From the NCBI GenBank assembly GCA_023014485.1, contig JAJOZX010000996.1:975001-1039000 (forward strand): 64,000 nucleotides of DNA. Direction: 5' to 3'. The DNA comes from Bathynomus jamesi (Eukaryota > Arthropoda > Malacostraca > Isopoda > Cirolanidae). Shown one piece after another: positions 30,136 through 39,198 of the stretch. How positions within the stretch are numbered: the first letter of the stretch is position 1; every line of letters begins with the position of its first letter. Below the pieces are notes generated by a model that did no database searches, was not told where the DNA came from, and was given only the letters and a program-made list of their open reading frames with translations. A program made the position numbers and the translations under genes.

Positions 30136-30745
30136 ATGGAGCACAAGCAGAAAATTAAATTAGGAAGCTCCGGTCTGGAGGGAACACGACCGGAGCGAGT
30201 GAATAATGAACGTGTGGGTGAAATGTACGAGTCGTGTGACGTTTCCCGCACGGAAATGTTAGAATGGGAACGAATTGTTAATAATTCTGACCTTGACCCA
30301 AATGCCAGTGAATGGACCGCGGATGTTCAGTGTGAGCAACGTAGTCCATTACCGCAGCGTGGAAAAAAAGACGAAGGAGAGCGAATGGTGGAAAATACGA
30401 TTGTGTACTTGGCTAATGAATGCGTAGTTTTGAAGAGTGGAAAACTGTGGAAGATACCAGTGGAACTGAATTGTACGGAAACTGAAGCGATGTTGGATTC
30501 AGGTGTGCAGTTTTCTCTCATTAGCAGGGATGTTTCTCGTATGTCTAACTTTGAGATTGATGACAGTGTGCACATTAGGTTGAAAGGTATTGGAGAAGGA
30601 GATCGGTTGGTTGGGAAGGGTATGTTGACTGCGCAGGTGGTAATTCATGGTATTGATTTCGGTATATGTGATTTTTGTGGTAAATAACTCTCCATACGAG
30701 ATCGTCCTGGGTAAAAACTTTTTTGTTCTTAAGGGTTTAATAATT
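30136..30745 (+). pseudogene. gypsy protease (first retropepsin-like domain)
   Basis: The frame carries VELNCTETEAMLDSGVQFSL ISRD, an active-site box LDSG with the usual hydrophobic partner; the family's common DSGA has V in place of A. Downstream come GKGMLTAQVVIHGIDFGIC and, after a frame change near 30685, IVLGKNFFVLKG, equivalent to the retropepsin ILGxDFL flap-end motif. The catalytic Asp is intact. The domain is about 100 residues, as usual for retropepsins, and would cleave the polyprotein. Confidence 0.8.
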
Positions 30746-30799
30746 TATGCGAGGAAGAGATGTATAAAACGTACTGGGCCCAGTGGGGAAACAGACTAG

Positions 30800-31162
30800 T
30801 TGTATTTCAATAATGAACAGAACAGATGCGTTAGGGTAGTATCAAAGATACCAGTGTACGTTGCAGTGTGTGTAGTGTTAGATAAGAAAAATTGGAATTT
30901 GGTTAAAGTTAGGGTATCGTGCGATGTCGTTAAAGCTAGGAGGAAATGCGTGTCCTGTGTAAGGAATGAAGAAAATGTCTTGGTTTTAGATGAATTTGTA
31001 GATCCAGAGATAAAGGTGAAAATTGAATTGTGGCCTGGGTTAATTGACTGGGATAGTGCGGAAAATAAAGTATTAGTTCAGTGTAATTCCTCGAAAGAAG
31101 TAAAACTAAAGGAGGGAATGAGACTAGGATTTGCATGTTCAATGGTATACGAGGATGAGTAA
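30800..31162 (+). pseudogene. PR-RT linker; RT core deleted after it
   Basis: A 120-residue frame (NEQNRCVRVVSKIPVYVAVC..) follows the protease. In gypsy polyproteins such a beta-rich linker precedes RT. At 31163 the sequence jumps to KPEYVQQVINFGRPLDVGGV REFLGLVNF, the very end of RT. The catalytic YxDD box, fingers and palm are all absent, so an internal deletion has removed about 200 codons or more. Confidence 0.75.
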
Positions 31163-31280
31163 AAAGCCTGAGTATGTACAGCAGGTGATTAATTTTGGAA
31201 GACCACTTGATGTGGGAGGGGTGAGAGAGTTTTTAGGGTTAGTAAATTTTTAACGAAAATTTATACCCCATTGTTCCGAA

Positions 31281-31800
31281 ATGGCAGAACCTTTGTCTCG
31301 GTTAACTGCAGGTAAAAGGAAAGATAAAGTAGTTTGGACAGAAGAGCGTGTGAATGCGTTTGAGGTGTTAAAAAAGGCTATGTATGAGGATATTATGTTA
31401 ACGTTTCCAGACTATTCTGAGAATGCTGATATGTTGGAGTTATTCGTGGATGCGTCAAGTGTCGGTGCGGGTGCGTGCTTGGTTCAAAAGCAGGAGGGTA
31501 TAGACAGAGTTATCTCGTATGCATCTACTACATTTAATAGAGCGGAGCGAAGCTACTCAGTGATAGAACGTGAATTGGCGGCGATGAGGTGGGCAGCAAA
31601 ATTCTTTAGACCATTCTTACTTCGGCGCAAATTTATATTGTATACTGATCATAGGCCGTTGATTTATTTGACTAGTATGAAAATGATTGACAGCAGGCTT
31701 GCACGTACGATGGATGATTTGAGCGAATATACTTTTGAAGTGCGATATATTGAAGGTAAGAGTAATGTATGTGCTGATGCGATGTCTCGACAGCAGAATC
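31281..31800 (+). pseudogene. gypsy RNase H domain
   Basis: AEPLSRLTAGKRK and VNAFEVLKKAM form the connection; RNase H then follows with LELFVDASSVGAGACLVQKQ (first Asp), YSVIERELAAMRWAAKFFRP (Glu), FILYTDHRPLIYL (TDH with Asp) and YIEGKSNVCADAMSRQ (final Asp). All catalytic acids are present. This layout is diagnostic of Ty3/gypsy RNase H. The frame is open and continues to 32435. Confidence 0.9.
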
Positions 31801-31849
31801 ATTGGACTAGAGATGAATGGTGTGAGGTTGAATTGAGGAATGAGCTGCC

Positions 31850-32300
31850 AGAAGGTTTAGAAGTAATTAAGGAAGTGGCCGGTGGAACGCAGTCTATGTT
31901 TGAAAGTTTGAAGATAGTTTTGAACGAGCAACAGATTGAGGGAGTGCCTGAGAGTTTGCAAGAATTTAGAGAAAAAGTGGTGGATGAGCTGCTGAAGCAT
32001 GCTAAATTGTACAAGTTGAATAAGGGTGGTAGGAGTTTGAAAGAATTGAAACACATGAAAGATGTCAGAGTAATGCCAGACATAAAAGTTTTACTTATGG
32101 TCAGTGATATGTTTAGAGTTAAGATTTGGGTGCATTTTATACCTGAATGTTCAGTTACGTACATTGGATTTCGTGTTAAAGGAGAGGAAGGGTTGAAAGA
32201 AGTCCATTTGCAGAGTTTGGGAGGAATTCACTTTAATCCTGTAAAGAAGATGAGCGAGTTTAGGAAAGATGTAGAAATGGTAGGGCATGTAGATCAGAAG
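31850..32300 (+). pseudogene. OTU-like domain between RNase H and integrase
   Basis: In frame with RNase H, residues after ELPEGLEVIKEVAGGTQSMF ESL resemble the start of an OTU cysteine protease (GDGxCLFRAL). LQEFREKVVDELLKHAKLY, a helical core and LQSLGGIHFNPVKK (His motif HYxPV) follow in OTU order, about 115 residues apart. The catalytic Cys is replaced by Met (QSMF), while the His is retained. I infer an inactive OTU-like fold. Such a domain is not part of the standard gypsy polyprotein. Confidence 0.5.
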
Positions 32301-32429
32301 GAAGTAGAAATGAGTAAAAAGGATATGGAGAGAGGAGAATTGAAGGAAGATTTAATGCCATTAAATTTATTTATGAAAGAAGTTGGACATGAGCGAGAGA
32401 GTTGGAATCTTGTGGCCATGAAGGTGGTC

Positions 32430-32981
32430 CAGTAGCATGGTCATGGATCACTGTAGATAGATACAAGTTTTGCGCGTTTCTGGACATGGGAGCTGTAGTA
32501 TGTTTAGTGAGAGAGAGTGTGATTAAGCATTTGTGTGACAAAAGGGGTAGAAGTAAAATTTGAAGACGTGTGTGCCAGTTTACAAGGGCTTGGTGCAAAA
32601 TTCAATGTGTCAAGACTGGTGAAACTTAAAGTTAAGAATGCGTGTGGCGAGTATGAGTTTCCTTTTGCGATTGTGAAGGATACTATTATACCAGTATGTT
32701 TTTTACTGGGTATCAACTACTTGGAGAGGGCTGATACAGTATTAGATTTCAGAAACGTTACAGTTAGTTATGGAAATGAATCGGCAATTAACATCAGTAG
32801 TGTTCATTTGGAATATAATGAGAAGGAAACACTGCGTTGGTTATGGGAGAACTTTTTACCTTTGAATGAAGTTGATAATTTGCAAAGTAGGGTAAAAGTT
32901 TTAAATGAAATTCGAAAAAGGGTTCTGAGTGGAGAAGAAATGGACTGTAATAATAAAAAATTTAGAGTATGTGCCCCATAG
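32430..32981 (+). pseudogene. Second retropepsin-like domain
   Basis: Translating from 32440 gives YKFCAFLDMGAVVCLVRESV, like the protease box hLD(T/S)GA with Met in place of Thr/Ser. After a frameshift near 32540 the frame reads LVKLKVKNACGEYEFPFAIV, then FLLGINYLERADTVLDF, equivalent to the ILGxDFL motif at the end of retropepsins. Spacing (about 100 residues) fits a whole domain. It lies after RNase H and the OTU-like region, while the usual protease is at 30136-30745. It could be a duplicated protease. Confidence 0.55.
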
Positions 32982-33090
32982 ACCACATCTGAGTGTAATT
33001 CAAAATGTTTGGTGAGGTGGGATGAGAAAAAGAAAATGTGGGCTGCAGTAGTGGATTTTCAATTGCTAGTACATATAGTTGTGACTTTTC

Positions 33091-35076
33091 ATGTGTCTCG
33101 CGCATGTTGGAAGGGACAAATTGTGTGATTTAGTGGGCAGGTATATATGGCATCCGAGGTTAAGTATGGTAGTTCGGGATGTATGTAGGACATGTGAGCA
33201 ATGCCAGAAGATGAAAGTGGGACATATGGTGACGTTTCCTCCAACTTTAAAAGTGATAACAAGAAGGTCATATGAACTTGTGGCTGTAGATGTGGTTGCA
33301 TTGCCGAAGACGTTTAGTGGGTATATTGGCTGTTTGGTTTGTGTGGACCATTTTAGCAAGTTCGTACATGTGCAACCAGTTCGGAATAAGGGTGCTCAGT
33401 CGGTGTCTGATTCTTTTGAACGAATGTTGAATTCAATGTTGAAGGTACCGGTGCGAGTCTTGAGTGATAATGGCCCTGAATTTCGGTCAAGTATGTTTGG
33501 AGATATGTTGAGCAAGTACGGAATACAGCATGTATGCTCTAGTCCCTATAAACCTGCGTGTAATGGAGCGGTTGAGCGGGTGAATAGGACTATAACAGAG
33601 TTTTTGAGAAATTTGTGTGGGACGAGTGGTAAATGGGATGAGGGGTTGACAAAGGCGGTAATGCTTTATAATCAGACTGTACATTCGCAGACTGGTAAGC
33701 CACCTGCACAGAAATTAGCAGAGGGCACCCTGGGACGAGGCGAGCTGTTACCTATTCCCTTTGATGAACAATTGACTTGGCGTGAAGGTCACCCTAACTT
33801 CATCCCCTATGGAATAGGCGTGAAGGTTCTTAGGAAGTTAATTACTACAGATAGAACTTTGAAAATGAGTGAGAGGTATGTGGGTCCATACTCGGTTAAA
33901 AAAGTTATGGAAGGGGGAGTTTCGTATGTTGTACAAAATGAAAGTGAATGTTTGAGGGTGCATCATACGCACCTGAAACTGTTCGGGGAACCGCCAAAGT
34001 ATTTGGAAGAGTACTTCGAGCGACAACGTATGATAAAGGAGTTGGGAAATTGTGTAGATGAATATGAGGGAGTGATAGAAAGATGGTTGGTGGAACCCGT
34101 TAGTAATGTGGAGAGTATCAATGTGGAGAGAGCAAGATTAGAGGAGTCACGACTGGAATTGAAGGACAATGAAAATTCTCGCTTTGTGAGGATTACACGT
34201 AGATGCAACTGGGAAGAGTCGTTTGAAAGCGAGACTCGAGTAAATAAAGTTAATAAAAGAAGGTATAAGAGAAGATTGTTGGGTAACACAAGTTGCAAGA
34301 AAGGTTTTGAAAGGAGTATGACATGGCTGAATCGTGTGCTGAAGTGGAAAAGGGATGTGTCGGTTCAAACGGAAGACACCTTAGAATGTTTCTGTAATGT
34401 GAGACGAGCTGAGCTGATCGATGCGGCTGTACAAACCGAAATAGTTTTAGATGAAGCTTGTAAGGAAGTGAATGGGTGCGAGAAAGATCCAGTAGAGGAT
34501 GAGGATGTTGAAGAAATGACATGGGATAATTCGGTTATTGCGAGTAGCTCTTATTTGTGGCAAGGGACCATCATGAATGAAAAATGCGAGTCAGAAAGGA
34601 GGGTAAGGCATTCCTCTATGAATAGTTTTAATGGCGAACAGTTTGGTAGCAATGAGGTGGATATGTACGAGTTAGAGGATTCGGTGTTTGAGGGAGATGA
34701 TTTGGGTGATGAGTGCGTGCAGAGGCAGGATAAATGTTTGAATATTAGGAGGGTTAGTTGTGTGGTTCCAATAAATAGATTGTCCATTAGTGGGAAAATA
34801 CGCTTTGAGGAAATTGAAGGTTATGCGTGTACTGCCAGTCGAATGAGCATCAATGTGAGTCAGTCAGAGAGAGGAGTTAGCGAGAATGTGGGTCATGAAT
34901 TAGAAAAGATCAAGTGTGTTAGAACAGAGAGTGAACAGACTGAAAGTGCAGTGTGTAGTGAAAAGCTGGAGCCGAAATCAGGCCCTAGAGCTCGTTCTAA
35001 GGGTACTGTGCCGGAAATTTCAAATGTGCAAGTCCATACAATTGAGTATAAGGTTAGACATAATAGAAATGTCTAA
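33091..35076 (+). CDS. gypsy integrase with long C-terminal extension
   Basis: The open frame is 661 residues. The N-terminal zinc site is partly present (CRTCEQCQKMK, C-x2-C), but its His pair lies upstream in another frame. The core has LVAVDVVALP (Asp 67), VLSDNGPEFRS (Asp 126) and GAVERVNRTI (Glu 162), an exact D-58-D-35-E. A GPYSVKKVMEGGVSYVV-like C-terminal barrel follows to about residue 300. The last ~340 residues are acidic, with two VQTE words (SVQTED, AVQTEI) and no membrane segment, so they are not an obvious envelope. The core is intact, but the start is probably internal. Confidence 0.85.
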   Translation: MCLAHVGRDKLCDLVGRYIWHPRLSMVVRDVCRTCEQCQKMKVGHMVTFPPTLKVITRRSYELVAVDVVALPKTFSGYIGCLVCVDHFSKFVHVQPVRNKGAQSVSDSFERMLNSMLKVPVRVLSDNGPEFRSSMFGDMLSKYGIQHVCSSPYKPACNGAVERVNRTITEFLRNLCGTSGKWDEGLTKAVMLYNQTVHSQTGKPPAQKLAEGTLGRGELLPIPFDEQLTWREGHPNFIPYGIGVKVLRKLITTDRTLKMSERYVGPYSVKKVMEGGVSYVVQNESECLRVHHTHLKLFGEPPKYLEEYFERQRMIKELGNCVDEYEGVIERWLVEPVSNVESINVERARLEESRLELKDNENSRFVRITRRCNWEESFESETRVNKVNKRRYKRRLLGNTSCKKGFERSMTWLNRVLKWKRDVSVQTEDTLECFCNVRRAELIDAAVQTEIVLDEACKEVNGCEKDPVEDEDVEEMTWDNSVIASSSYLWQGTIMNEKCESERRVRHSSMNSFNGEQFGSNEVDMYELEDSVFEGDDLGDECVQRQDKCLNIRRVSCVVPINRLSISGKIRFEEIEGYACTASRMSINVSQSERGVSENVGHELEKIKCVRTESEQTESAVCSEKLEPKSGPRARSKGTVPEISNVQVHTIEYKVRHNRNV

Positions 35077-35459
35077 GTTTTGTAGCATTTCTTTGATATT
35101 ATCGAAATTATATTTGGATTATTTTTACTCTCTAATTAAACTTGTATATGAAAAATACTCCTGTATCTAAATTTGAATGTCATAGACAATAAGAATTTGT
35201 AATTTATGGAGAAAATAGCATTAACTATTTGTTTTATAGGGTACTCTTAGTATTGGCAGTAATTACTCGTAAATTAATGTACGGCTGTTTCTTTTTAGAA
35301 CCTTAAAATAGCTAATGACTAAGAATGTAATAAGGAATAGGTATGTTTTTTCATTGAAATTAGGGCACTGGCACGGTTATATATGTTTGAAACGTCATAA
35401 AGGGGGGGTGCCCAGAGAGAAAATTATGAATCCATTAACGGACCCAGAGAGAACTACCA

Positions 35460-35790
35460 CCTACACGCCTGCGCCGTTTCTGGATGAACTGCTGGTGAAC
35501 AGGATCAATGTCAATGAATGTTCATGCAGAATTAATTACCAGCTTACACGGTTGCGCCATTTCTGGATGAACTGCTGGTGTACAGGATCAATGCCAGTGA
35601 ATGTTCATGCAGAACTAATTACCAGCTTACGGTTGCGCCATTTCTGGATGATTGCTGGTGAACAGGATCAATGCCAGTGAATGTTCATGCAGAACTACTG
35701 TATTTTACTTGCCAGGTTGCACGGTTGCGCCATTTCTGGATGGATTGCTTGGTGAACAGGATCAGCGGTGATGAATGTTCAAGGACACAA
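35460..35790 (+). repeat. Four ~85-95-bp tandem repeats in the gypsy 3' region
   Basis: GCGCCATTTCTGGATG..TGCTGGTGAACAGGATCA..GTGAATGTTCATGCAGAA recurs four times (starting about 35470, 35548, 35630 and 35722). This is a minisatellite between integrase and the 3' LTR. Confidence 0.9.
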
Positions 35791-36331
35791 TTTCGTGTTT
35801 CTCATCGTATGAAGATGAAGAGCAGATGCCTGGCAAGGAAACGGCTGGCTACATGTAACTGCTTCGCTGATTTTTATCCTGTTTTATTAATTTAAAAAAA
35901 ATGTGAATGGCTAAAAGTGTATAGAGAAGTTTTTTTCTGAAAATGTTTGGGTCCGTTTTTGTTCAACAATTGAATTTATTTTATATTTGTCATTAACTTT
36001 GTTTGTATATACTGCGGGTTTCGGGTAGCTTATTTGTATCGGTATTTACTACTCGACCTCATTAATTAGGGCATAGGGAGAGTGCTTGCTTGTAAATATG
36101 TATATAATTGGGTATGTTCTTCTGTATCAGTGTAATTACGCGTATTGATGGTGTAGGTATAATATATGTACAGGCTTATTAATATTGGTAAGCTAATAGT
36201 TTTGTATAGGTAAATTGAGTATTCTGTATTAATTTTTCCCTTTTTGTATTTAAAGAACTTGCAACATTTTATTATGGAAACGTGTGTGTGTTACAGAATG
36301 TATGGTTAGAATGAAATTTTATTTCATTCTT

Positions 36332-36343
36332 AGGGTGGGGAAG
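36332..36343 (+). other. Polypurine tract
   Basis: AGGGTGGGGAAG lies directly before the TG of the 3' LTR, the expected plus-strand priming site. Confidence 0.8.
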
Positions 36344-36964
36344 TGTAACAGGGTGCATGTTGTGATAAATATTTTCATATTAGATTTGGTTGGAGAGACA
36401 GCATACTGTAACAACAGTAACCTAAGAATTGTCCTCTGCAAAAGAGGTAGGCTGTATGTTATAAATTGGTCTCTACGTATATATAATGTATATATCTACT
36501 TAAGATTTTTATTATTGGAGAAATTATATTTATGTAAGTGGTGTTTTATTAGTTTTCTTCCGAATTTTTTAGGAGACGGAATTGGGAGCCAGATCTTATA
36601 ACTGCTTGTAAGCGCCCTGAATAAACCCCATTATTTTATAAGTGCCAGTGATTTAAGTATTTAATATTGTAGGTTTAGGTTAAGTTAACTCTTTGACTAC
36701 CATCGGGATAATAGGTCCCAATCGGACTTACTTCTGGTAGTCAAAGGGTTAAGTTTGGGTTTAGGTTGTTAAATTTAGGTTAACTTTAAGTTACGTTTAG
36801 GTTAGGGTAATGATGACTTGTGTATGCAGCCTGATTTACTTTGTATATATTAATATATAGTTTTGTAATCTAATGTTTTACTGTTCCTGGCTGGGACGGC
36901 CTCGCGCTGTAAAGGGGGGACACATATTTATATATTCGGTTGTGGAATCCTGGTCACGGTAACA
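36344..36964 (+). repeat. 3' LTR (621 bp)
   Basis: It matches the 5' LTR except for the indels noted there. It carries a 64-bp TTAA-flanked MITE at 36689-36748 and a 17-bp insertion at about 36888-36904. Confidence 0.9.
36689..36752. mobile_element. piggyBac-type mini-MITE with TTAA duplication
   Basis: CTCTTTGACTACC and inverted CCCTTTGACTACC bound the insert, flanked by TTAA at 36685-36688 and 36749-36752. The 5' LTR has the empty site (GGTTAAGTTAAGTTTGGG at 28155). TTAA is the piggyBac target. Confidence 0.85.
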
Positions 36965-37304
36965 GCAATATTTTGCCTTTTTCATGTAATGCGCAGGGCA
37001 TTTGCCAATTTCATAAAATAAGCAAAAGTAATGCATTTTTCATGAAATACGCAATTTTGGTGTCCGTTTTTCATGAAATGGGCAAAGGATGAAATGACAG
37101 TTACGTGACCAATTTCAGTTCGCGTTTTTTATGATCGGCAAATAATGAAATAACAGAACAAAGTTTATATTTCATACAGAAACAAAAGTGTTGTTCTTAA
37201 GCTAATAAGATGCATTTTTACAGCAAACCAGAACAAAGTTTATTTTATGCAGGAACAAAAGTGTTCTTAAGCCAATTTGATGCATTTTTACAGGTATGAC
37301 GAGG
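36965..37304 (+). mobile_element. Element A, interior after the gypsy insertion
   Basis: The sequence continues the terminus at 27486-27530 with repeated TTTCATGAAATRCGCA and TTTCATAAAATAAGC words. The same stretch is found inverted at 39280-39484 in the related element. It is cut at 37305 by a hAT element. Confidence 0.8.
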
Positions 37305-38858
37305 CAGTGATGTAGTCGAGACCACCAAGTCCGAGACTGAGACCGAGACCTGATCCTGAGACCAAGATCGAGACCGAGATCAAAGGTTCGAGACCGAGAT
37401 CAAAGGTTCGAGATCGAGATCTACCTTCCGAGATCGAGACCCTTAAAATTCGAGATCGAGATCGAGACTAATCTATCATATATATACCATATTTTAATTA
37501 CACATGCACAAATACATAGGCCTACATTCACTTCCAAAGAAGCGTGAGTGAATTTGGCTAAGTTGCTTCTTGATTAAATTAAATTAAATTAAAAAAATTA
37601 AATTAAATCTTGATTAAATGAAAATAAATTAAATGGCTCCGGAAAGAAAATCATTATTATTTTTTACACAATTTTGTGTTCATAGGAGATGCTACTACAC
37701 CTATAATCTATATTTTTCAGCATATACACAGTAGGCAAGTAAAACTATATTTCAGTTTTTAGGATTGGAAAAACTAACCTCTTTTGATGTTTACATTGAA
37801 GATGGCGGGTGAACGCTGAAGTCGTTCCACTAATATCAGTTATGGAAATGCCACAAAATTTGCAAAATGCCATGTGTTTTTTTTTTGTAGCCATCACCTT
37901 TTCCAACATTGTCTTTGTGATTTTTATAGCCAAAAATTATAACGGCTGACCGATCAGACATATTTTAGTATGATTATTTACAAATCTATAAGTCAAACTG
38001 AATACACTACACAGTTAATAAAATGGAATACAAAACTAAACTACACACTGTCACTAACAGCACGTGCCAAAAACTGATTAGGAAACAAAATAAATTCAGC
38101 TTAAGGGGAGGAGTGGCGTGGTTAAAGTTCCGCCGTGACATCATTGATGACGTCATTTTTTAACATTTACAATTGGCAATTGCGATTTGTTCTACGAATC
38201 GGTACGTTGTAAATATAAGTGATATGAAGGATTGTCGAGTTATTCTATGCTTTATTGAATTTATCGGTACTGTTTTCTTTATGCTGTATTTCTTGCATTA
38301 TTTTTGTGTGAAGCATTTTATTTTTTCAAATACATATTGGATGGGAGGATAATCGCTTTTATCACGCCACAGAGGTTGACACGCCGTTTGGCAACACTAA
38401 GTGGCCTTATAATATATACTTATATATATAATTCTCTATTTAGTGTTTCCATTTTCAATAAAATTAATCTGACGGGGGCGGGTGGGGGCAAATTTTTTTG
38501 TAGCGCTAACCTAAAAAAAATCCAGACCCCCCCCCCCCCCCCCCCCTGCAAGACAAACGTGGCAACTCAAAACAGGGTGACTGATTAGTGAATACCTTGA
38601 GTCCCTTACTTTTACAAACTTTCATAAACATTCTGAATTGTGTCTGTTCAACCAAGCCACCATCATGAGTATGCCAATAACATGTATTTTTCATTACGGT
38701 CTCGAGAGGTCTCGAAAGGTCTCGGGGGAGAAAAACCGAGACCGCGTCTGTCGAGACCGAGACCGAGATCTAAATATCGGAGACCGAGATCGAGATCTGC
38801 AAATTGGGTCTCGAGATCGGTCTCGAGACCGAGACCGATCTCGAGACCTACATCACTG
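37305..38858 (-). mobile_element. hAT element with perfect 8-bp duplication
   Basis: The ends are CAGTGATGTAGTCGAGACC and (inverted) CAGTGATGTAGGTCTCGAGA, flanked by TGACGAGG at 37297-37304 and 38859-38866. Both subterminal regions are dense in CGAGACCGAGAT repeats, presumably transposase binding sites. The interior keeps a BED-finger exon but no catalytic domain. A run of about 22 C lies at 38525-38546. Confidence 0.95.
37745..37933 (-). pseudogene. BED-type zinc finger exon of a hAT transposase
   Basis: The 62-residue frame reads HMAFCKFCGISITDISGTTS, then AFTRHLQCKH. C-x2-C followed by H-x4-H with the SGTTSAFTRHL signature is a BED finger, the N-terminal DNA-binding domain of many hAT transposases. 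The remaining transposase is missing, consistent with a deleted element. Confidence 0.85.
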
Positions 38859-38897
38859 TGACGAGGGTAGCATGAACTATTACATAAGTTTCCAGCT

Positions 38898-39190
38898 TTT
38901 AGGCATTTAGGGCATTCAATTAACCTAACCGGGCATTCAATAATTTTACCGTAGGTTTCGATATATAAATATTACGCGTGATCGGTGAAATTGAATGCCC
39001 GGGTAGGTTAACTGAATGCCCGGTTAGGTCATCTGTACGCTCCTGACGATTGGTTAGGTTAAGTCGTGATATTTTCGTTAAAACTAACGAAAATATCATG
39101 GCTTAACCTTAACCAGTCGTCAAGGACGTACAGTTGGCCTAACCGGGCATTCAATAATTTTAGCGTAGGTTTCGATATATATATGTGTGT
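38898..39190. mobile_element. Palindromic MITE-like repeat fused to an element A end
   Basis: CCTAACCGGGCATTCAATAA and TTTYGATATA occur at both sides (38915-38965 and 39130-39180). The centre 39031-39132 is a strong hairpin (CGTGATATTTTCGTTA / TAACGAAAATATCATG). ATTACGCGTGATCGGTGAAA TTG at 38972-38994 is a fragment of the element A terminus. The hairpin resembles the MITE at 27020-27220. Confidence 0.7.
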
Positions 39191-39198
39191 ATATATAT

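Larger units (their letters stand above)
27531..36964 (+). mobile_element. Ty3/gypsy LTR retrotransposon, defective
   Basis: Two LTRs (27531-28346 and 36344-36964) begin TGTAACAGGGTGCATG and end CACGGTAACA. GCAA is duplicated at 27527-27530 and 36965-36968. The related element at 39199 keeps the uninterrupted site (..AACGCAATATTTTG). The order is gag, PR, [RT core deleted], RNase H, OTU-like, second protease-like, integrase, long C-terminal tail, 3' repeats, polypurine tract. RNase H-before-integrase order is gypsy-type. Frameshifts in gag, the second PR region and near 31250 make it non-autonomous. Confidence 0.95.

Noticed and set aside
28458..35000. Minus-strand frames across the gypsy element
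   Set aside because: They oppose clear plus-strand gag, protease, RNase H and integrase domains and lack motifs.
34300..35076. Envelope gene in the gypsy C-terminal extension
   Set aside because: No signal peptide or membrane segment is visible; the region is acidic and soluble-looking.
35460..35790. Repeats at 35.5-35.8 kb considered as a CRISPR-like array
   Set aside because: Units are contiguous 85-95-bp tandem repeats without unique spacers, in a eukaryotic retrotransposon.
36284..36601. 105-residue frame in the 3' LTR
   Set aside because: It lies over the LTR start and is not preserved in the 5' LTR.
38525..38546. Poly-C run considered as a functional tract
   Set aside because: A single homopolymer inside a hAT element; more likely slippage or sequencing length uncertainty.
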